Source of the DNA: Anaerolineales bacterium UBA6131
GTDB lineage: Bacteria > Chloroflexota > Anaerolineae > UBA2200
NCBI GenBank assembly: GCA_002435875.1
Contig: DIVN01000017.1
Span: 1-23,731, forward strand
DNA: 23,731 bases
Direction: 5' to 3'
Under the pieces are notes generated by a model. The model was not told the origin of the DNA and made no database searches. It was given only the letters and a program-made list of their open reading frames with translations. Both the position numbers and the translations under genes were made by a program. Below, piece by piece: positions 1 through 7,629 of the stretch (positions are counted from its first letter, which is position 1; the number at the start of each line of letters is the position of its first letter).

Positions 1-804
1 GGTGCTATTGCAGCAGCCTCTTTTGCTTTGATGTCTCTGGCCATCGGCATGAGCTGGTCGCGTGGGGGAGGGCTGGGCTTGTTGGCCGGGATTGCCGTGG
101 TCAGCCTCTTGCGATTCAGGAAAGCTGCTGCGATGCTTGGGGCTGTGGGGCTTGTCTTTCTGGCGCTGGTTGCTTTCGATGTGGCGGCTGTGTTGCCGTC
201 TCAGGTGACGCAGAGGGCCGCGGATTGGCTCCCTTATGTTGGTAACGTCGACGTCGCGACCGCAGAAGTAACGGACGCAAACTGGGCGGTCCTGGAGAGG
301 CTCGCCCATTGGCAGGCGGCTGTGGCGATGTTGGCGGATTATCCCTGGTTGGGAGTTGGTGCCGGTAACTACCCCGTAGCATATGCCCGGTACGCGGTTG
401 GTCGCTGGCGCGACTCACTCGGTCATGCCCACAACTATTACCTGAATGTTGCGGCCGAGGCAGGCCTGATCGGCCTGGCGGCGTACCTTGCCTTTACGGT
501 GGCTGCATTTGCGCATGCCCTTCGCGTGCTCAGGCTTTCGGATCAGTCAAGCAGGCCATCCAGCGCCCACTTGGAGGTAAACTCCACTGCGAGTACGATA
601 CAGGTGGCCAACGCCAGTGAGCCACCTGCAGCCGTCTGGCGGGCGGTAGTACTTGGAGCTGTTGGTATACTCACACACCTGGCTGTACATAATCTCTTTG
701 ACAACCTATTTGTCCACAGTATGAACGTGCAGCTGGCACTTGTGTTGGCCTTGCTGGTTGTCGCTGAACGAGCATTGGGACGACAAGATGCGCATTGGAA
801 TTGA
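1..804 (+). CDS. O-antigen ligase/polymerase (Wzy_C/WaaL-like), C-terminal part
   Basis: The reading frame is open from base 1, so the gene starts before the window and only its last 267 residues are visible. It is an integral membrane protein: hydrophobic segments are followed by a large loop holding the Wzy_C/O-antigen ligase pattern, with SRGGG near the visible N-terminus, then a DYPWLGVGAGNYP stretch and GHAHNYYLNVAAEAGLIG, then more membrane helices. Proteins of this family sit in the inner membrane and either polymerise polysaccharide repeat units or transfer a glycan from a lipid carrier to an acceptor; motif alone does not separate ligase from polymerase. The TGA stop (802-804) overlaps the start of the downstream GT4 gene by 17 nt, which suggests a shared polysaccharide operon. 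The family is fairly certain; the substrate is unknown. Confidence 0.85.
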   Translation, partial: GAIAAASFALMSLAIGMSWSRGGGLGLLAGIAVVSLLRFRKAAAMLGAVGLVFLALVAFDVAAVLPSQVTQRAADWLPYVGNVDVATAEVTDANWAVLERLAHWQAAVAMLADYPWLGVGAGNYPVAYARYAVGRWRDSLGHAHNYYLNVAAEAGLIGLAAYLAFTVAAFAHALRVLRLSDQSSRPSSAHLEVNSTASTIQVANASEPPAAVWRAVVLGAVGILTHLAVHNLFDNLFVHSMNVQLALVLALLVVAERALGRQDAHWN

Positions 805-1966
805 CTACACTGCAGCCGTTCGTCAGAGTGCAGGCATCGGCCGCTACGTCCGGGAGTTGGTCCAGTCGCTGCTTAGCCTCGATGCGGACAACGAGTATGC
901 CATCATCGCTGCTGATGGAGGTGCGACGGAGCCTTCTCTGCCTGGCCCAGGGTCGGATCGACGGGTTGCGCAGTGGGCGCAGCGCATCTCTGCTGATAGG
1001 CGAGTGCGGCCGATCTCCTTGCCCGTATCGGATAGGATGCTGGCTATCCTCTGGCACCGGCTTCGGCTTCCCCTCTGGGTGGAGCTTGCCTGTGGTCCTC
1101 TCAATGTGTTCCATTCGCCTGACTTTACCCTGCCTCCCGTCCGTCACGCCAAGACTGTCCTGACCGTACATGATCTATCCTTCCTTCGGCTTCCGGACAC
1201 AGCTCATCCCAAGTTGCGCAGCTATCTGGAGAGGGTTGTACCGCGCTCGGTAGCGCGTGCGGATCTAGTTCTGGCCGACTCAGAGAACACGCGCCAGGAT
1301 GTCATCGAGTTGTTGCATGTCGATCCTTCTCGGGTGCTGGTCATCTATCCGGGCGTTGACCAGCGCATGCACCGGGTTGATGACAACGAGACGCTACAGG
1401 CTGTGCGGAAGCGATACGCCTTGCCCGAGTACTTTGTCCTGGGTGTCGGGACCCTGCAGCCGCGCAAGAACCTGGAGAGGCTGTTGGAGGCCTATGCCAG
1501 CCTGTGCTGCAGCGCGTGTGCCGAGCATAAGCTAGTCCTCGTTGGCCGTGAAGGCTGGATGTCCAAGCCCATCTTTGATCGCGTACGCGAACTGCAGCTG
1601 CAAGAGCGAGTGCAGTTCACTGGCTATGTCCTGGACGCGGATCTTGCGGCGGTATACTCGCTCGCTGATCTTTTTGTCTTTCCTTCGCTATACGAGGGAT
1701 TTGGCTTGCCTCCTCTCGAGGCCATGGCCTGCGGGACGCCGGTGGTGATTTCCAATACCTCGTCGCTGCCGGAGGTGGCAGGGGACGCCGCATTGTTGGT
1801 CAATCCCCTGGATGTTGTCGCGTTGGCCGAGGGAATGAGGCGGGCCCTCACTGACGATGGCCTCCGTGCGAGCATGATGGAGAGGGGCTTGCAGAGAGCG
1901 TGTCTTTTTGACTGGGCTGTCTCAGCCCGCAAGCTGTTGGCTGCCTATGGAGATGTTGCCGGCTGA
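788..1966 (+). CDS. Glycosyltransferase family 4 (GT-B) protein
   Basis: A 392-residue soluble or membrane-associated GT-B enzyme that transfers a sugar from an activated donor, most likely during surface polysaccharide assembly. The ATG at 788 gives the expected Rossmann start MRIGIDYTA and a glycine-rich GIGRY loop; the frame is open further upstream (ATG at 740), but that would add non-homologous residues inside the preceding gene. Family hallmarks are the C-terminal donor-binding motif VGTLQPRKNLERLLEAY (about residues 220-236) and EGFGLPPLE with the E-x7-E pair at about E303 and E311, followed by CGTPVV. It overlaps the upstream O-antigen ligase-like gene by 17 nt, so translational coupling is likely. 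Substrate and linkage cannot be read from the sequence. Confidence 0.9.
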   Translation: MRIGIDYTAAVRQSAGIGRYVRELVQSLLSLDADNEYAIIAADGGATEPSLPGPGSDRRVAQWAQRISADRRVRPISLPVSDRMLAILWHRLRLPLWVELACGPLNVFHSPDFTLPPVRHAKTVLTVHDLSFLRLPDTAHPKLRSYLERVVPRSVARADLVLADSENTRQDVIELLHVDPSRVLVIYPGVDQRMHRVDDNETLQAVRKRYALPEYFVLGVGTLQPRKNLERLLEAYASLCCSACAEHKLVLVGREGWMSKPIFDRVRELQLQERVQFTGYVLDADLAAVYSLADLFVFPSLYEGFGLPPLEAMACGTPVVISNTSSLPEVAGDAALLVNPLDVVALAEGMRRALTDDGLRASMMERGLQRACLFDWAVSARKLLAAYGDVAG

Positions 1967-1996
1967 GTGCCATACACATCCATGCTTTGTGCGGTA

Positions 1997-2022
1997 CGAG
2001 CCAGACTCTTCTGTCTGGCTCG
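1997..2022 (+). terminator. Perfect 10-bp hairpin after the GT4 gene, no T-run
   Basis: CGAGCCAGAC pairs perfectly with GTCTGGCTCG across a 6-nt loop (TCTTCT), 30 nt after the GT4 stop codon. Position and stability suggest transcription termination or 3'-end protection, but the T-run of a classical intrinsic terminator is missing (ATCGCTGC follows). Confidence 0.5.
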
Positions 2023-2140
2023 ATCGCTGCACCGATAACGCGGACGCGGGCTTTCGGCGGCCTGAGCAAGACAGGCAGGCCAGAAGGTAGGACCCGGGAT
2101 CTCTGAACGTGTGCCTGGAAGCGCGCCAGTCATATTCGTG

Positions 2141-2169
2141 TTGCGCCTTCGCCCGCTTCCGTCTACAAT
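2141..2169 (+). promoter_or_regulatory. Putative sigma-70-type promoter of the aminotransferase gene
   Basis: A TTGCGC -35-like box (2141-2146) and a TACAAT -10 box (2164-2169, five of six consensus bases) are 17 bp apart, about 60 bp before the aminotransferase start. The call is by eye only. Confidence 0.5.
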
Positions 2170-2214
2170 ATATTCACGTGAGCGGCCTTTGCGCAAGGCT
2201 CGCTGACGAGGCAC

Positions 2215-2222
2215 AAGGAGGG
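2215..2222 (+). promoter_or_regulatory. Strong Shine-Dalgarno sequence for the aminotransferase
   Basis: AAGGAGGG lies 6 nt before the ATG at 2229 and fixes that start codon. Confidence 0.8.
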
Positions 2223-2228
2223 AACTAG

Positions 2229-3410
2229 ATGAAACTGGCCGACAGGATGCATCGCCTGGGTACCGAGACCGCGTTCGAAGTGTTGGTGAGGGCGCGAGCT
2301 CTCGAGGCACAGGGGCGCGAAGTTGTACACCTTGAGATTGGTGAGCCTGACTTTGACACGCCGTCGAATATCATCGAGGCAGCATGTTCAGCACTGCATA
2401 ACGGGTTTACCCATTACGGCCCCGCTGCTGGATTGCCCCAATTGCGGGAGGCCATTGCGGAAGACATTTCGCGATCGCGCGGAGTGTCGGTGAATGCCAA
2501 TCAGGTCGTAGTCACACCCGGTGGCAAGCCCATCATGTTCTTTGTGATCATGGCCCTGGCTGGACCGGGCGATGAAGTGATCTATCCCAATCCCGGATTT
2601 CCCATTTACGAGTCTGTGATCAACTTTGCTGGTGCCACTGCAGTGCCGGTGCCTCTACGTGAAGAGCGCGATTTCCGTATCGATGTGGCTGAACTCGAGA
2701 GACTGGTGTCACCGCGTACCCGACTCATCATCATCAACTCCCCACATAACCCCTGCGGCAGTACGCTCTCCGTGGAGGACCTTAAGGCCATTGCCGATAT
2801 CGCCAAGAAACACGATATCATGGTGATGTCCGATGAGATCTACTGTCGCATCGTATACGAGGAGCCATTCGAGAGCATCACCCAGTTTCCAGGGATGCTT
2901 GATAGGACGATCATTCTTGATGGATTCTCCAAGACCTATGCCATGACAGGTTGGCGGTTGGGTTACGGCGTTATGCCAGAGGAGCTCGCGGGTCACGTAG
3001 CCAAGCTAATGACCAACACCAACTCATGCACCGCAGCCTTTACTCAGATGGCAGGAGTTGAGGCCCTGCGAGGGCCGCAGCAAGCATCAGAAGCGATGGT
3101 GAAGGCGTTTCGCGAGCGCCGTGATGCGATCGTCAGCGGCCTTAACGAGATTCCAGGCATTCGCTGCCAGGTGCCGAAGGGCGCGTTCTACGTCTTTCCC
3201 AATGTTGCCGACATCGTGAAGGAAGGCAAATTTGCCAACACGAAAGCCGTGGCAGATTGGCTGCTAAAAGACGCTGGCGTTGCCACGCTTTCCGGTACCG
3301 CATTCGGCGAGTACGGCGAGGGGTACTTACGCCTCTCATATGCCAACTCGCTGGAGAACATCGAGAAGGCCGTCAACTGGATTGGCAAGGCCGTGCGCGG
3401 CCTGGATTAG
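2229..3410 (+). CDS. PLP-dependent class I/II aminotransferase (aspartate aminotransferase-like)
   Basis: A 393-residue cytoplasmic fold-type I PLP enzyme of normal family length. Visible landmarks are the N-terminal IGEPDFDTP motif, YGPAAGLPQLREAI, TPGGK before the cofactor phosphate region, NPCG (N174-G177, the usual NPTG site with Cys for Thr), D202 in SDEIY, the Schiff-base lysine K235 in DGFSKTYAMTGWRLGYG, and the carboxylate-binding Arg in GYLRLSYANS near the C-terminus. These place it with bacterial and archaeal aspartate/aromatic/alanine aminotransferases, which move an amino group between an amino acid and a 2-oxo acid; the exact substrate cannot be told. It stands alone with its own promoter, strong ribosome binding site and terminator, and converges with the hpt operon. 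Confidence 0.92.
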   Translation: MKLADRMHRLGTETAFEVLVRARALEAQGREVVHLEIGEPDFDTPSNIIEAACSALHNGFTHYGPAAGLPQLREAIAEDISRSRGVSVNANQVVVTPGGKPIMFFVIMALAGPGDEVIYPNPGFPIYESVINFAGATAVPVPLREERDFRIDVAELERLVSPRTRLIIINSPHNPCGSTLSVEDLKAIADIAKKHDIMVMSDEIYCRIVYEEPFESITQFPGMLDRTIILDGFSKTYAMTGWRLGYGVMPEELAGHVAKLMTNTNSCTAAFTQMAGVEALRGPQQASEAMVKAFRERRDAIVSGLNEIPGIRCQVPKGAFYVFPNVADIVKEGKFANTKAVADWLLKDAGVATLSGTAFGEYGEGYLRLSYANSLENIEKAVNWIGKAVRGLD

Positions 3411-3750
3411 TCTCAGCGGGCATTTGATCACCAGGGGGTCGACCCTTGCCAGCGTCAGCCCCCTGGTCTTGTTTTCTGGCCGGAATTGGCTAGCTGTTGC
3501 TAAGCGGGTAGTACGACAATGCCCATGTTGGGCTGCGTCGTCGCAGGGTTCGCATTGTGTGAATGTGCTTGCGGCCGCAGGGGGCCTCGCTGCCGTTGAG
3601 AGCGCGGATGCTTGGCCGGCTGCCAGCGTACCGGGACTTGATGCCGCTGCCGCAAGTGCGAAGATGACCAAGGCTGTAGAAATGGCTGTCGCGCGGTCCT
3701 TGTCAGCAGCGAGAAGGGCTTGACGGGTGTTCTTGCTGGCTGCCGGCTGC
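3411..3750. other. Convergent intergenic region, no convincing gene
   Basis: The left part holds the aminotransferase terminator. The remaining roughly 275 nt to the hpt stop are open in more than one frame, with alanine-rich translations and no ribosome binding site or recognisable domain. A 6-bp inverted repeat (GCTGGC at 3735-3740, GCCAGC at 3754-3759) straddles the hpt stop codon. I see no RNA gene. Confidence 0.5.
3430..3475 (+). terminator. Rho-independent terminator of the aminotransferase gene
   Basis: ACCAGGGGG (3430-3438) pairs with CCCCCTGGT (3459-3467) across a 20-nt loop and runs into TCTTGTTTT, giving a GC-rich stem plus T-run 20 nt after the stop codon. Confidence 0.75.
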
Positions 3751-4305
3751 CTAGCCAGCTTCACCATACTCCTCTCTCTTCAAGACGCCGATATAGGGGA
3801 GATTGCGGTACACCTCAGCAAAGTCGAGTCCATAGCCGACTACAAACTCATTGGGTATCTCAAAGCCGACGTACGCAATCGGCACGTCTAGCTCGCGACG
3901 GGAGGGTTTGCTGAGCAGAGCACAGACCGCAAGGCTCGCCGGGCTGCGAGTGGCGAGGTTACGCAGGATATAGTCGAGAGTGCGGCCTGTATCGATGATA
4001 TCTTCCACGATGAGCACATTGCGCCCCTCGATGCTGGCATCCAGGTCCTTGAGAATGCGCACCACGCCGCTTGACTCGGTACCCGTGCCATAGCTTGAAA
4101 TAGCCATAAAGTCTATGGCGTGAGCTGCATGGATGCTTCGCACAAGGTCGGCGAGGAAGATGACCGCTCCTTTGAGCACGCACACGAGCAACAGGTCCTT
4201 TCCGGCATAGTCGGCCGAAATTTGAGATCCCAGTGCGCGGATGCGGTCCTCGAGTTGTTTCTGTGTGATGAGGACATGGTCTACGTGGTCGTCAAGCCGA
4301 TTCAT
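3751..4305 (-). CDS. hpt: Hypoxanthine(-guanine) phosphoribosyltransferase
   Basis: A 184-residue cytoplasmic purine-salvage enzyme that joins hypoxanthine or guanine to PRPP to give IMP or GMP. It has the [14 protein letters not shown] segment, the SSYG flexible-loop region, the diagnostic PRPP-binding motif [14 protein letters not shown] (about residues 97-110), and the C-terminal [22 protein letters not shown] signature of HPRT. The start at 4305 is preferred over an ATG 6 nt upstream because GGAAGGAG sits directly against the upstream ATG but 6 nt before this one. It is the last gene of the tilS-rlmI-hpt run, 28 nt after the rlmI stop. Family and function are secure; preference for hypoxanthine or guanine is not. 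Confidence 0.95.
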   Translation of the reverse strand: MNRLDDHVDHVLITQKQLEDRIRALGSQISADYAGKDLLLVCVLKGAVIFLADLVRSIHAAHAIDFMAISSYGTGTESSGVVRILKDLDASIEGRNVLIVEDIIDTGRTLDYILRNLATRSPASLAVCALLSKPSRRELDVPIAYVGFEIPNEFVVGYGLDFAEVYRNLPYIGVLKREEYGEAG

Positions 4306-4311
4306 GCACAT

Positions 4312-4319
4312 CTCCTTCC
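4312..4319 (-). promoter_or_regulatory. Shine-Dalgarno sequence that decides the hpt start
   Basis: On the minus strand this reads GGAAGGAG. It directly abuts the ATG at 4311 and lies 6 nt before the ATG at 4305, so the downstream ATG is the likely start. Confidence 0.7.
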
Positions 4320-4333
4320 GCCATTTTCTTGTG

Positions 4334-5527
4334 TCATCGCATTCTGCACACTAGGCCCTTGAGATACTCACCCTCGGGGAATGTTAGCATCACTGGATGG
4401 TCGGCAGATTGTGATAGCTTCTCCAAGATCTGCCCATCGCGCCCAGCATCGATACTGGAGCCAAAGACCACCTTTTGGAACAGATCGGGGCTGACCAGGC
4501 CAGAGCACGACATGGTGAACAGTATCCCGCCCGGACTGAGCAACTGCATGGCCAACAGATTGATATCCTTGTAGCCACGGCACGCGTCCAACACCTGTTG
4601 CCTCGAGTAGGCGAACTTGGGCGGATCCAGGATGACCAGATCGAATTGCCGACCTGCTGTACGATATGCTCGCAACTGGGTAAACACGTCGCCAACCACA
4701 TACTCATCTGCTGCATCGGCGTAGCCATTGAGGTCCATGTTCGCGCGCGCGAGAGCCAGAGCATCGGCGGAGCTGTCGATATTGACGATGGACTCGGCAC
4801 CACTTCGACGAGCACCGACGGCGAAACTCCCTGTATAGGCGAAGGCGTTCAGCACGCGCCGTCCCACTGCGTATCTGTTCAATCTCTGCCTGTTGTCCCG
4901 CTGGTCAAGGTAGAACCCGGTCTTGTGTCCTCTGCGCACGTCCACCAGATAACGCAGGCCATGTTCGGTGATCTCCACAAGGGCGGGGGGCTCTTTTCCC
5001 CACAGCGAGCCGACACATGAAGGGAGGTGTTCCTTTGCGCGCACGTCGACGTCACTGCGCTCATAGATACCCTCGGGGCTCAGAGCATCTCTCAACGCAG
5101 AGACGATGTCGGCCTTGCGGCGCTCAATGCCGAGTGTCAGAGCCTGCAGCACGAGATAGCCGGCATAGCGATCCACGATCAGCCCCGGCAGCGAGTCCGA
5201 CTCGGCGTTGATGAGCCGGTAGGCTGCATTCTCGCCGGCGAGCTCCTTTCGGCCTGCCACGGCCAGATCGATACCGTCACGCCAAAAACTATCGTCGGGA
5301 AAGACGTCCCGATCCCAACTGAGAAGCCGCACTGTGATCTGTGAGTGCCGGTTCAGGTAGCCATAGGCCATGAACTGTCGTCTGGCGTCTTGGACCTCCA
5401 CGATGTCGCCGTCCGCGGGATGTCCGTCGATGCGGGCCACCGCTCCCGAGAATACCCAGGGATGGTGGTTGGATACCGGCTTCTCTTTTCCCTCTCTGAG
5501 GATCACTGCCGCCACGCTATGGCTCAT
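4334..5527 (-). CDS. rlmI: Class I SAM-dependent 23S rRNA methyltransferase, RlmI-like
   Basis: A 397-residue protein, matching the family length of about 396. An N-terminal PUA RNA-binding domain (about 1-75, including HPWVFSGAV) is followed by a Rossmann methyltransferase domain with [13 protein letters not shown] (201-213), the SAM-binding [13 protein letters not shown] (227-239), DPPKFAYSR (301-309) and SCSG (340-343), whose cysteine is a candidate catalytic residue. RlmI makes 5-methylcytosine at position 1962 of 23S rRNA in E. coli; the same site here is inferred. The frame is open to 5599, but the ATG at 5527 gives the canonical N-terminus, has GGAG 6 nt upstream, and overlaps the tilS stop by 11 nt, indicating translational coupling. 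RlmI homologues are often annotated simply as class I rRNA methyltransferase. Confidence 0.9.
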   Translation of the reverse strand: MSHSVAAVILREGKEKPVSNHHPWVFSGAVARIDGHPADGDIVEVQDARRQFMAYGYLNRHSQITVRLLSWDRDVFPDDSFWRDGIDLAVAGRKELAGENAAYRLINAESDSLPGLIVDRYAGYLVLQALTLGIERRKADIVSALRDALSPEGIYERSDVDVRAKEHLPSCVGSLWGKEPPALVEITEHGLRYLVDVRRGHKTGFYLDQRDNRQRLNRYAVGRRVLNAFAYTGSFAVGARRSGAESIVNIDSSADALALARANMDLNGYADAADEYVVGDVFTQLRAYRTAGRQFDLVILDPPKFAYSRQQVLDACRGYKDINLLAMQLLSPGGILFTMSCSGLVSPDLFQKVVFGSSIDAGRDGQILEKLSQSADHPVMLTFPEGEYLKGLVCRMR

Positions 5528-7019
5528 TGGCCACTCCAATGAAGGCAAGATCGAGAACTTCGGGCGTGTGTTCTGTGACCACAACCTGCTGGGCGACACG
5601 CCAGCCGGGAATCCAGAGTACCCGTCCCGCCGATACTAGCAGCGGCAAGTGGTCCCGAAGGTGACGTGGCACCTTCGCATTGATCATGAAGCGTTGCAGC
5701 GTGGTGGTTTGTGGCATGCCCTGCGGCCAAAATCGGTCGCCACTTCGCCGTCTGCGCAGAACCAGTGTGTCTGCTGCCTTCTGGAGATCGAGAGAGGCCC
5801 GCCACCGATTCGCGGTGGCTAGATTTGGGCCACCCAGCTCTGCACGCGTAAGTATCCTGGCTTGCAGCTTCCAGACACCTCCTGGCAGAGGAGTTGTTCC
5901 CGGCACGCAGACGTCCAGCTCCACATCTCCGAGCTGAGGGGCAATCAACCCAGACTCATCGAGCCCGTTGCTGCCGATGTAAATGCGATCATACGAGATG
6001 ACCGCCCGCAGACCACGTGGCAGCGTCGCCTTGGCGCCTGTAGCTCCTCGCTCAAGCACCCGCATTGCCTGGTCAATGTGAGTCCAGCTGATATCTCGCA
6101 GCGATCGCCTCAAGCGCTGGACGGCTTCACGCAGAACCGACCTTCGCAGCGCAACCGGCAGTGCCCGCCAACGTGCCAGGTCGATCACGATGGACCGGGC
6201 ATCTTCGTTGGTGACGACCTGATTCCAAGACCGCAGAGTCTGCTCGCAGAGAACCTCGTGGTCCCAACGAAGCACCTCGGCGCTACGCAATATGGCCGCC
6301 TTCGCCTGTGGATTGTAGGTTTCCAGGACAGGCACGAGCTCATAACGCAACCGGTTGCGGTAGAACGTCGCATCCAGGTTGGAGCGGTCGAGCCGTGGCT
6401 GCAGACCTTGCGCGGTGCAGTAGGCTTCTATCTCACGGCGCCAGATTGACAGTAGCGGCCTTACAAGCCACAATGCTGCCACGTTGGTCTTGTCTTGGCC
6501 GTCTTCATCCGCCAGACAGAACTCCATGCGCGAACGCGGAAGCATCCCTCGCAGACCGGCTAGGCCCGAGCCCCGCAGCCAGTGCATCAACACGGTCTCG
6601 ACCTGGTCGTCTGCGCTGTGCCCTACAGCAACGGTGTCAGCGCCTAGCGCTTTGGCTGTCCGTGCAAGAAAGGAATAGCGGGCTTGCCGAGCCGCTTCCT
6701 CTATCGAAAGCTTGTATTCCTTGGCATACCCTCGTACATCGGCAGTGCCTATCGTGTACGATAGCCCCCATGACTCTGCCAGTGCAGCAACATATCGAGC
6801 ATCGGCCTCGGAATCGCGTCCGCGCAGGCTGTGGTCGAGATGAGCCACGTGCAGATGCAGACCCATTTCCTCGCCCAGACGTCTCAGAAGATGCAGAAGA
6901 CACAGTGAATCGGGGCCGCCTGATACAGCGACAACGACCGCGCTACCACACGGGAGGAGACCGTGCATGTGGACGGCCTGCCGGAAGCGAGCGATCATGT
7001 CTACTTCACTTGCGGTCAT
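5517..7019 (-). CDS. tilS: tRNA(Ile)-lysidine synthase TilS
   Basis: TilS uses ATP and lysine to change the wobble cytidine of the CAU anticodon of a tRNA-Ile to lysidine, so that AUA is read as isoleucine; it is normally essential. The N-terminal PP-loop ATPase shows AVSGGPDS (SGGPDS at about 33-38), then HLDHSLRG and VAVGHSADDQVETVLMHWLRGSGLAGLRGM, all typical of TilS. The C-terminal TilS domain has RRRRSGDRFWPQGM and the following LQRFMINAKVPRHLRD. About 500 residues is normal for the long form. The start is uncertain: ATG 7019 is used here, but GTG 7076 and ATG 6998 are in frame and none has a clear Shine-Dalgarno. It is first in the tilS-rlmI-hpt operon and overlaps rlmI by 11 nt. Confidence 0.95.
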   Translation of the reverse strand: MTASEVDMIARFRQAVHMHGLLPCGSAVVVAVSGGPDSLCLLHLLRRLGEEMGLHLHVAHLDHSLRGRDSEADARYVAALAESWGLSYTIGTADVRGYAKEYKLSIEEAARQARYSFLARTAKALGADTVAVGHSADDQVETVLMHWLRGSGLAGLRGMLPRSRMEFCLADEDGQDKTNVAALWLVRPLLSIWRREIEAYCTAQGLQPRLDRSNLDATFYRNRLRYELVPVLETYNPQAKAAILRSAEVLRWDHEVLCEQTLRSWNQVVTNEDARSIVIDLARWRALPVALRRSVLREAVQRLRRSLRDISWTHIDQAMRVLERGATGAKATLPRGLRAVISYDRIYIGSNGLDESGLIAPQLGDVELDVCVPGTTPLPGGVWKLQARILTRAELGGPNLATANRWRASLDLQKAADTLVLRRRRSGDRFWPQGMPQTTTLQRFMINAKVPRHLRDHLPLLVSAGRVLWIPGWRVAQQVVVTEHTPEVLDLAFIGVANEP

Positions 7020-7204
7020 GTTGAGCCACGGCACACCAATCAACTTCACAGCTTGCACCGCAGGGCGACCTGCCACCTGGGTGACTGGTCAAGAACATCG
7101 CAGGGATTTCCAAGCCATGCAAGGCCTAGTCACACCTACACAGCCCCGGTGCAAGGCGAGCAGCGGCAACCCAGGCTTGTATCGGGCGCGATGGACAGTT
7201 AGAT

Positions 7205-7232
7205 ATTCTATGATTTGGCCCGATAAAGGCAA
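7205..7232 (-). promoter_or_regulatory. Putative promoter of the tilS-rlmI-hpt operon
   Basis: Read on the minus strand: TTGCCT (7232-7227), a 16-bp spacer, then TAGAAT (7210-7205). It lies upstream of tilS with a leader of about 180 nt. Weak-to-moderate match, judged by eye. Confidence 0.35.
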
Positions 7233-7275
7233 GTGCTCGCGCACCGAAATCTGGGTGTGAAACCGTGCGCCACCA

Positions 7276-7315
7276 GTGCATCTGTGTCCAGGTCGTGACC
7301 GTACGTGCATTTGTG
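7276..7315. repeat. Imperfect direct repeat flanking a palindrome
   Basis: GTGCATCTGTG (7276-7286) and GTGCATTTGTG (7305-7315) match at 10 of 11 positions, start 29 bp apart and flank GGTCGTGACC (7291-7300), which has 4-bp arms around GT. Placement between divergent genes makes a regulator binding site possible. Confidence 0.35.
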
Positions 7316-7359
7316 GTTTGTGACAACCAGGCTCCTTCTGTGGCAAAATCGGTGATGAT

Positions 7360-7388
7360 TTGACTTTGTGACTTGAGTATGCTATCGT
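7360..7388 (+). promoter_or_regulatory. Putative promoter of the membrane protein/GH172 operon
   Basis: TTGACT (7360-7365, five of six -35 consensus bases) is followed after 17 bp by TATCGT (7383-7388). This would give a leader of about 235 nt before the TTG start at 7630. Confidence 0.4.
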
Positions 7389-7464
7389 GAACAAGCGTGC
7401 CAGACCGGGCATAGCGCTTGCCTGACGAAGACTGGTATGCGATGCGCGACGCCGCTGCCCGTGT

Positions 7465-7500
7465 CGCACTGAAACCCAAAGTGAACGACTTTGGGGTGCG
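7465..7500 (+). other. Leader hairpin
   Basis: CCCAAAGT (7475-7482) pairs perfectly with ACTTTGGG (7488-7495) around a GAACG loop. The outer arms CGCAC and GTGCG also pair, leaving a TGAAA bulge on one side. It lies in the presumed untranslated leader of the plus-strand operon. Confidence 0.4.
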
Positions 7501-7614
7501 GCTGCGATCTGTCGCGCGTCTTGGTTTCGCAAGCCCCGAGCTCGGGACGGCCCGCCTCTCTGTGTGAGTGGGCTCGGGGACGACAATCGGCACGGCGGCT
7601 CTCTACCTGAACGG

Positions 7615-7622
7615 AGAAGGAG
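7615..7622 (+). promoter_or_regulatory. Shine-Dalgarno sequence that decides a TTG start
   Basis: AGAAGGAG is 7 nt before the in-frame TTG at 7630 and only 1 nt before another TTG at 7624. This favours 7630 over the GTG at 7564, which has no comparable site. Confidence 0.55.
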
Positions 7623-7629
7623 ATTGACC

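Larger units (their letters stand above)
1967..2228. other. Intergenic region with hairpin, promoter and RBS
   Basis: No coding frame here looks real. The stretch holds a perfect inverted repeat after the GT4 gene, a sigma-70-like promoter and a strong ribosome binding site for the aminotransferase; these are listed separately. Confidence 0.6.
7020..7629. other. Divergent regulatory region between tilS and a plus-strand operon
   Basis: About 600 nt without a convincing gene. Open frames on the minus strand lack ribosome binding sites and recognisable domains. It contains a candidate promoter facing each way, an imperfect direct repeat flanking a small palindrome (7276-7315), and a hairpin in the presumed leader of the plus-strand operon (7465-7500). 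I find no tRNA or known riboswitch by eye. Confidence 0.6.

Noticed and set aside
3336..3767. Minus-strand 143-residue alanine-rich open frame overlapping the hpt stop, with a weak hydrophobic stretch
   Set aside because: It runs antisense through the aminotransferase terminator and 3' end, the ribosome binding site is only 1 nt from the ATG, and no domain is visible; probably a by-product of GC-rich sequence.
7126..7593. Second minus-strand open frame (155 residues) in the same divergent region
   Set aside because: It overlaps the other frame over its whole length with a different translation, has no ribosome binding site and no recognisable motif.
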